Shown one piece after another: positions 60,395-64,000 of a stretch of DNA of 64,000 bases; positions within the stretch are counted from its first letter, which is position 1; each line of letters begins with the position of its first letter. The DNA lies in NCBI RefSeq assembly GCF_000969645.2, contig NZ_CP014222.1, positions 4,157,740 through 4,221,739 on the forward strand, read 5' to 3'. Under the pieces are notes generated by a model. It searched no databases. It saw only the letters and a list, made by a program, of their open reading frames with translations, and was not told the DNA's origin. Source of the stretch: Janthinobacterium sp. B9-8 (GTDB taxonomy: Bacteria > Pseudomonadota > Gammaproteobacteria > Burkholderiales > Chitinibacteraceae). The translations under genes and the position numbers were made by a program.

Positions 60395-61177
60395 TCAATC
60401 GGGAATGATTGGGGATTGCGCTTTGCGGCGGAAGGTAATAACGAGCACATCGCGGGAAGCCAGCCGATCGCTATCGAGCTGCATGATGGGCGTTACGCCG
60501 TGCAAGACTTGCTCATCATTGACGAGCGCCATGTCCAGCGGATTGGTCAAAACAAATTGATCTAAGCGATTTTTATTGAGATCGTAAATGGTGGTTGCGC
60601 CATTCACCATATTGGAGCGCTGTACCATCAGCATCATCACAAAATTTACGCCATCCCGATGCACACCTTCTGGTGTGGGCAGGCCTGCTTCTTGTGCATT
60701 GGCTTCGATGCGAAATTGATGTGCCTCAATATGCCAGTCATGCTCAGGCATCAACTGGCCAAAAATATCGCAAGCCAAGGTCAGCAAGCTATTCATGCTG
60801 TGGCTTTGCATCACTGCATCGCTGATGGGCGCATAGTGGCGGGCAATTCCGCCGTTCAAATTATTGTAATTTAAGCTTTGGTAATGCGGCTGATGTGCTT
60901 CTTTTTGCCATTCTAGGCTTGCTGCTGGCGCGCTGAGTGTGGCGTGTTTGCGTTTGCGATAGCTGCCTTTGTCTGCCATATAGGTGTCTAAAGAAAGATC
61001 AGACCAGCTATTTTGAAATGCATCCCAATCTTGCAGGGCCGTAGCCTGCTGTTGTTGCAATAGTGATTTGACGCGTTCTGCGGGGATAAAACAGAAGTTT
61101 TTCTGAGCAATTTGCGCACGTACTTGCTCTAGATCTGAATACGCCTGCTTGTCATCACGGTAAGGTATTTGCAGCAT
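60395..61177 (-). CDS. 2-oxoglutarate/Fe(II) dioxygenase, L-amino-acid hydroxylase type
   Basis: Non-haem iron dioxygenase of 260 residues resembling the Bacillus isoleucine 4-hydroxylase (2OG-Fe dioxygenase) family. Iron ligands are His and Asp in GVHRDGVNFVMMLMVQR and a distal His in VLHGVTPI; the 2-oxoglutarate-binding Arg is likely in DVLVITFRRK at the end. IEAHQFRIEANAQEAGLPTPEG is the family's central stretch. Members hydroxylate free Ile, Leu, Met or Thr. It precedes a LysE exporter gene and diverges from a LysR gene. Confidence 0.86.
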   Translation of the reverse strand: MLQIPYRDDKQAYSDLEQVRAQIAQKNFCFIPAERVKSLLQQQQATALQDWDAFQNSWSDLSLDTYMADKGSYRKRKHATLSAPAASLEWQKEAHQPHYQSLNYNNLNGGIARHYAPISDAVMQSHSMNSLLTLACDIFGQLMPEHDWHIEAHQFRIEANAQEAGLPTPEGVHRDGVNFVMMLMVQRSNMVNGATTIYDLNKNRLDQFVLTNPLDMALVNDEQVLHGVTPIMQLDSDRLASRDVLVITFRRKAQSPIIPD

Positions 61178-61318
61178 TTAAAAATCCTATTTTTCACATT
61201 TAGATTGATTAATGGAAGTTGCGCGTCAGCTATCACATAGCTTCCTGTTATTTTGTCTATCTTGCTCGTTCAGTAAAATCGATTTATGCTCAATAAAATC
61301 AATGAGAAAAAATCAACT

Positions 61319-62221
61319 ATGAGCATCCGGATTCCTTCACTTAATGCTTTGCGGGTATTTGAGGCAGCAGCGCGCCATCTCAGCCTGATTCGCGCTTCAG
61401 AAGAATTATTTGTGACGCAGGGGGCGGTAAGCCGCCAGATTAAGCAACTGGAAGAAAGCTTGGGGGTGTTGTTATTTGAGCGCCGTAATCGGGCGATTTT
61501 TTTAACGAGAGAAGGCGAACTACTCAAAAACACCTGTCAGGAGATGCTGGCGCAGCTGGCGCTTACATTGCAAAAACTCAAGGGAAATCCTTACGACAGG
61601 CCCTTGGTGGTGTCGTGTGAGCCGACTATTGCCATGCGCTGGCTGATTCCTCGCTTAAGCGATTTTCATATTCGCTATCCGGCGATTCAGCTGCACTTAT
61701 TTACGGCGGGTGGCGTGGTTGATTTTAAGGGCGGGCATATTGATCTAGCTATCAGGCGCAATGATTTCAACTGGGGAAAAGATTGCTACTCAGAAGAAAT
61801 AGGGCAGGAAAAAGTGGGGCCGGTGTGCGTGCCCGAGCAGCTGCAAGATGGGCAGATTAACTTTGAGCAGAGTCGCCTTTTACATACGCGTACTCGCCCG
61901 GATGCTTGGGCGCGTTGGGGCGTGCTGGCGCAGCAGGGGGTGACGAGTCGTCATAATTCATATTTTGAACATTTTTATTTAAGCTTGCAGGCGGCAACGG
62001 CAGGCTTAGGCGTGGCGATTGCTTCGGCCTATATGATAGAAGAAGAGCTAAAAAATGGCCGTCTGATTGCGCCTTATGGCTTGCTGCCCGATGGCTCTAG
62101 CTACGTTGTATTATCCGCAGAGCCGTTTGCTCAAGATGAGCGGCGTTTGGTGTTTTTGGATTGGCTAAGGCAGGAGTTTCAAAAATCGGATGAGCTATTG
62201 GGGCGTTTGCTGGCGGGTTAG
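61319..62221 (+). CDS. LysR-family transcriptional regulator (GcvA-like)
   Basis: DNA-binding regulator of 300 residues from the ATG at 61319; an ATG at 61286 is in frame but adds 11 unconserved residues. N-terminal winged helix-turn-helix: PSLNALRVFEAAARHLSLIRASEELFVTQGAVSRQIKQLEESLGVLLFERRNRA. The C-terminal effector domain begins LVVSCEPTIAMRWLIPRLSDFHIRYP and has LAIRRNDFNWGKDCYSEEIGQEKVGPVC as in GcvA-like members. Transcribed divergently from the dioxygenase-exporter pair, the classical arrangement for control of those genes. Confidence 0.92.
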   Translation: MSIRIPSLNALRVFEAAARHLSLIRASEELFVTQGAVSRQIKQLEESLGVLLFERRNRAIFLTREGELLKNTCQEMLAQLALTLQKLKGNPYDRPLVVSCEPTIAMRWLIPRLSDFHIRYPAIQLHLFTAGGVVDFKGGHIDLAIRRNDFNWGKDCYSEEIGQEKVGPVCVPEQLQDGQINFEQSRLLHTRTRPDAWARWGVLAQQGVTSRHNSYFEHFYLSLQAATAGLGVAIASAYMIEEELKNGRLIAPYGLLPDGSSYVVLSAEPFAQDERRLVFLDWLRQEFQKSDELLGRLLAG

Positions 62222-62222
62222 A

Positions 62223-62247
62223 TGCCGTAACGCATTGCGCTACGGCA
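62223..62247. terminator. Hairpin between convergent lysR-type and arcC genes
   Basis: TGCCGTA and TACGGCA arms, inner CGC/GCG, ATT loop. It starts two bases after the LysR stop. No T-run, so termination efficiency is uncertain. Confidence 0.5.
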
Positions 62248-62271
62248 TAAAAGTGAAGGACGCAATCAATC

Positions 62272-63201
62272 TCAACGGTAGCTTAGTTCGGTTGCATGTG
62301 TTGAAACCCGTGTGCCTGCCGTGCCTTGCACAATGGCTTCAATATCACTGAGCGAGCCGATGACGGCTACTTTGCCGGTATTGCGGGCAAATTCGCAGGC
62401 GGCTTGTACCTTTGGTCCCATCGAGCCTGCGGCAAAACCTAAGCGTTCTAATTCATCGGGATGGGCGCTGGCGATGGCTTTTTGTGTGGGCTTGCCATAG
62501 TCAATAAAGGTGGCACTCACATCGGTGGCAATCACCAGTAAATCGGCGCTTAGTTCTTCTGCCAGCAGGGCGGAGCAGAGGTCTTTGTCGATGACCGCTT
62601 CAATGCCGTGCAATTTCCCTTCTTTATCGTAACAAGTCGGAATCCCGCCACCACCCGCACAAATTACGATGGTGCCGTGCTCTAGCAGCCATTTTACCGG
62701 GCGAATTTCAAAAATACGTTTAGGCCTAGGGCTGGCCACTACGCGGCGAAATTTGTCGCCATCAGGGGCAATCGACCAGCCTTTTTCGGCGGCCAGCCTA
62801 TCGGCGTCTTCTTTGCTGTAAACCGGGCCGATGGGCTTGGTTGGGTTTTTAAAAGCAGGGTCGGCAGCGTCGACTTCTACTTGGGTCAGAATGGTGGCGA
62901 AAGGCGTTTCGATGGGCAGCAGATTGCCTAGCTCTTGCTCAATCATATAGCCGATCATGCCCTCGGTTTCGGCTCCTAATACATCGAGCGGATAGGGGCT
63001 GACTTGGCTGTAGGCGGCATTTTGTAAGGCGAGCAGCCCCACTTGTGGGCCATTGCCGTGGGCGATGACTAGCTCATTGTTTGGGGCAACGCGGGCGATT
63101 TGTTTGACGGCGATGATGACGTTTTCACGTTGATTATCTGCACTCATGGCTTCGCCTCGACGAAGCAGAGCATTGCCGCCTAGGGCGATGACGATACGCA
63201 T
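62272..63201 (-). CDS. arcC: Carbamate kinase
   Basis: Makes ATP from carbamoyl phosphate and ADP in the last step of the arginine deiminase pathway. 309 residues. RIVIALGGNALLRRGEAMSADNQ with the phosphate-binding GGNA, LVIAHGNGPQVGLLALQNAAY, YMIEQELGN, ICAGGGGIPTCYDKEGKLHGIEAVIDKDLCSALLAEEL and FAAGSMGPKVQAACEFA. It lies downstream of the ornithine carbamoyltransferase gene on the same strand with a 400-base repeat-filled gap. Confidence 0.96.
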   Translation of the reverse strand: MRIVIALGGNALLRRGEAMSADNQRENVIIAVKQIARVAPNNELVIAHGNGPQVGLLALQNAAYSQVSPYPLDVLGAETEGMIGYMIEQELGNLLPIETPFATILTQVEVDAADPAFKNPTKPIGPVYSKEDADRLAAEKGWSIAPDGDKFRRVVASPRPKRIFEIRPVKWLLEHGTIVICAGGGGIPTCYDKEGKLHGIEAVIDKDLCSALLAEELSADLLVIATDVSATFIDYGKPTQKAIASAHPDELERLGFAAGSMGPKVQAACEFARNTGKVAVIGSLSDIEAIVQGTAGTRVSTHATELSYR

Positions 63202-63235
63202 AATGAATCCTTTATTGCGGTTTACGCCGCAACTT

Positions 63236-63474
63236 TTAGTGCCTTCGGCACGTTGATTTAGGTGCGGGATCCCCGCGGGGACTCACTTTCTTGAACGGCC
63301 AAGAAAGTAAGCAAAGAAGGCCGCCCCGACCAGCACGAAGGCCCCTCACTGCGGACAATCGAGGTGGCGTCAATTCAACTCGCTTCGCTCAAACACGAAT
63401 TGACGACTGCCCCACCCCGCTTGTTCCTCGTTTCGGCGTGCTTCAAGGGGAGATTTAAGCCCCGTGCCATGCGC
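63236..63474 (+). repeat. Structured repeat family 1, copy E
   Basis: Type 1 copy. Hairpins AGTGCCTTCGGCAC and CTTTCTTG-AACGG-CCAAGAAAG, then AAGAAGGCCGCCCC and CACGAAGGCCCCTC. The central stem is GGACAATCGAGGTGG...CCACCCCGCTTGTTCC. It fills the gap between arcC and the ornithine carbamoyltransferase gene, inside what is normally a continuous operon. Confidence 0.88.
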
Positions 63475-63548
63475 GGCGAAAAAAATCCAGATTGCTGATT
63501 TGGACACGCTCAACACCCAAGGACAACAGGCTTACTTCAAACCTGTTG

Positions 63549-63584
63549 TCCTCCGTGAACCTCCGTGGTTCAAGATTTGGGTTC
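63549..63584 (-). repeat. CTCCGTGGTTCAAG repeat (family 3), copy 3
   Basis: CTCCGTGAACCTCCGTGGTTCAAGATTTGGGTT, ending 18 bases before the ornithine carbamoyltransferase stop. A shortened version of the copies at 54568 and 57317. Confidence 0.75.
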
Positions 63585-63601
63585 TGTCAGTGCAGCTAAG
63601 G

Positions 63602-64000
63602 TTAAATATCCCCCAAGGTTGAAACCAGAATGGCTTTGATCGTGTGCATGCGGTTTTCTGCTTGCTCGAAGGCGATGTTGGCTGGGGATTCGAACACTTC
63701 ATCGGTGACTTCAACGCCGTTGGCGAGGAAGGGGTATTTTTCGGAGATTTGCTTGCCCATTTTGGTGTCGCTATTGTGAAAAGCGGGCAGGCAGTGCATA
63801 AATTTTGTCCGCGGGTTGCCTGAGGCTTTCATCATGGCGCTGTTGACCTGATAGGGCAGCAGTTGCTTGATCCGTTCGGCCCATGCTTCAACGGGCTCGC
63901 CCATCGATACCCATACATCGGTATGGATAAAATCGACGTCTTTTACGGCTTCTAGTGGGTCTTCGGTTAGCATGATTTTTGCGCCGGTGTCGCTTGCAAA
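63602..64000 (-). CDS. arcB: Ornithine carbamoyltransferase, C-terminal part (cut by window edge)
   Basis: Last 132 residues of a catabolic-type ornithine carbamoyltransferase, open to the right edge. DTGAKIMLTEDPLEAVKDVDFIHTDVWVSMGEP is the ornithine-binding domain core with the DxxxSMGE-like motif, and FMHCLPAFH is the active-site HCLP motif. VTDEVFESPANIAFEQAENRMHTIKAILVSTLG closes the protein. Next to arcC this is probably ArcB, which makes carbamoyl phosphate from citrulline, though the anabolic ArgF is not excluded. Confidence 0.92.
   Translation of the reverse strand, partial: FASDTGAKIMLTEDPLEAVKDVDFIHTDVWVSMGEPVEAWAERIKQLLPYQVNSAMMKASGNPRTKFMHCLPAFHNSDTKMGKQISEKYPFLANGVEVTDEVFESPANIAFEQAENRMHTIKAILVSTLGDI

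Noticed and set aside
1..64000. tRNA, rRNA, CRISPR array or prophage
   Set aside because: No cloverleaf-like segments, rRNA blocks, regularly spaced direct repeats or phage structural genes were seen on reading both strands. Software scanning would be more sensitive.

Overview
The window is a chromosomal segment from a betaproteobacterium, most likely of the Neisseriales/Chromobacteriaceae type. That placement is inferred from the gene order mnmE-yidC-yidD-rnpA-rpmH // dnaA-dnaN-gyrB (no recF between dnaN and gyrB) and from the protein sequences; no database was searched. The replication origin region lies near 34.35-34.62 kb. It has a perfect DnaA box, and ribosomal/RNase P/membrane-insertase genes leave it to the left while dnaA-dnaN-gyrB leave it to the right. 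No tRNA, rRNA or CRISPR array was seen.

Layout. 1-1.94 kb: the 3' part of a group II intron (reverse transcriptase/maturase plus domains V and VI) sits inside an IS3-family transposase gene. 2-9.9 kb: an accessory stretch of short genes, all on the + strand. It holds an unknown ORF ending in an integron attC-like site, an AAC(6')-type acetyltransferase, a second GNAT, DUF5519-, DUF2199- and DUF6678-like genes, a hydrolase, a lipoprotein, an ASCH protein and a DJ-1/PfpI protein. 10-33.8 kb: mostly housekeeping and transport genes, namely MATE, dtd, asd, two TSUP transporters flanking an EVE gene, a hemolysin-III protein, an LtaS-like enzyme, an EAL/HDOD protein, purC, mdlAB, a FAD oxidoreductase, an O-acyltransferase, mnmE and yidC. 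34-40 kb: the origin and replication genes. 40.1-41.8 kb: an isolated AT-rich two-gene operon with its own terminator, coding for a restriction-fold nuclease-like protein and a uracil-phosphoribosyltransferase-like protein with a degraded PRPP loop. It is the best candidate here for an undescribed system. 42.5-49.5 kb: cupin, MFS transporter, chemoreceptor, trhO, metallophosphoesterase, hpaF-like isomerase and MscS channel. 49.8-59.1 kb: a polyamine/GABA catabolic block (gabD, gabT, spuC, puuA-like, an amidotransferase, puuD-like, puuR-like). 59.1-62.2 kb: thrH, then a LysE exporter with a 2-oxoglutarate dioxygenase and a divergent LysR regulator. 62.3-64 kb: arcC and the 3' end of an ornithine carbamoyltransferase gene, i.e. 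part of an arginine deiminase operon.

The window is rich in dispersed repeats. Five copies of a ~240-bp multi-hairpin element (near 14.0, 42.2, 54.3, 57.0 and 63.3 kb) carry compensatory base changes that support a conserved fold. A second family forms long inverted repeats with CTGTAGACACAGAG arms; its edge supplies the stop codon of two unrelated genes. Smaller GTAGGGCGGGT and GTAGGTTGGGTTA palindromes and a CTCCGTGGTTCAAG repeat sit at gene ends. The polyamine and arginine genes would together degrade putrescine, GABA and arginine for nitrogen, carbon and ATP, and the repeats lie between genes of these same-strand runs.
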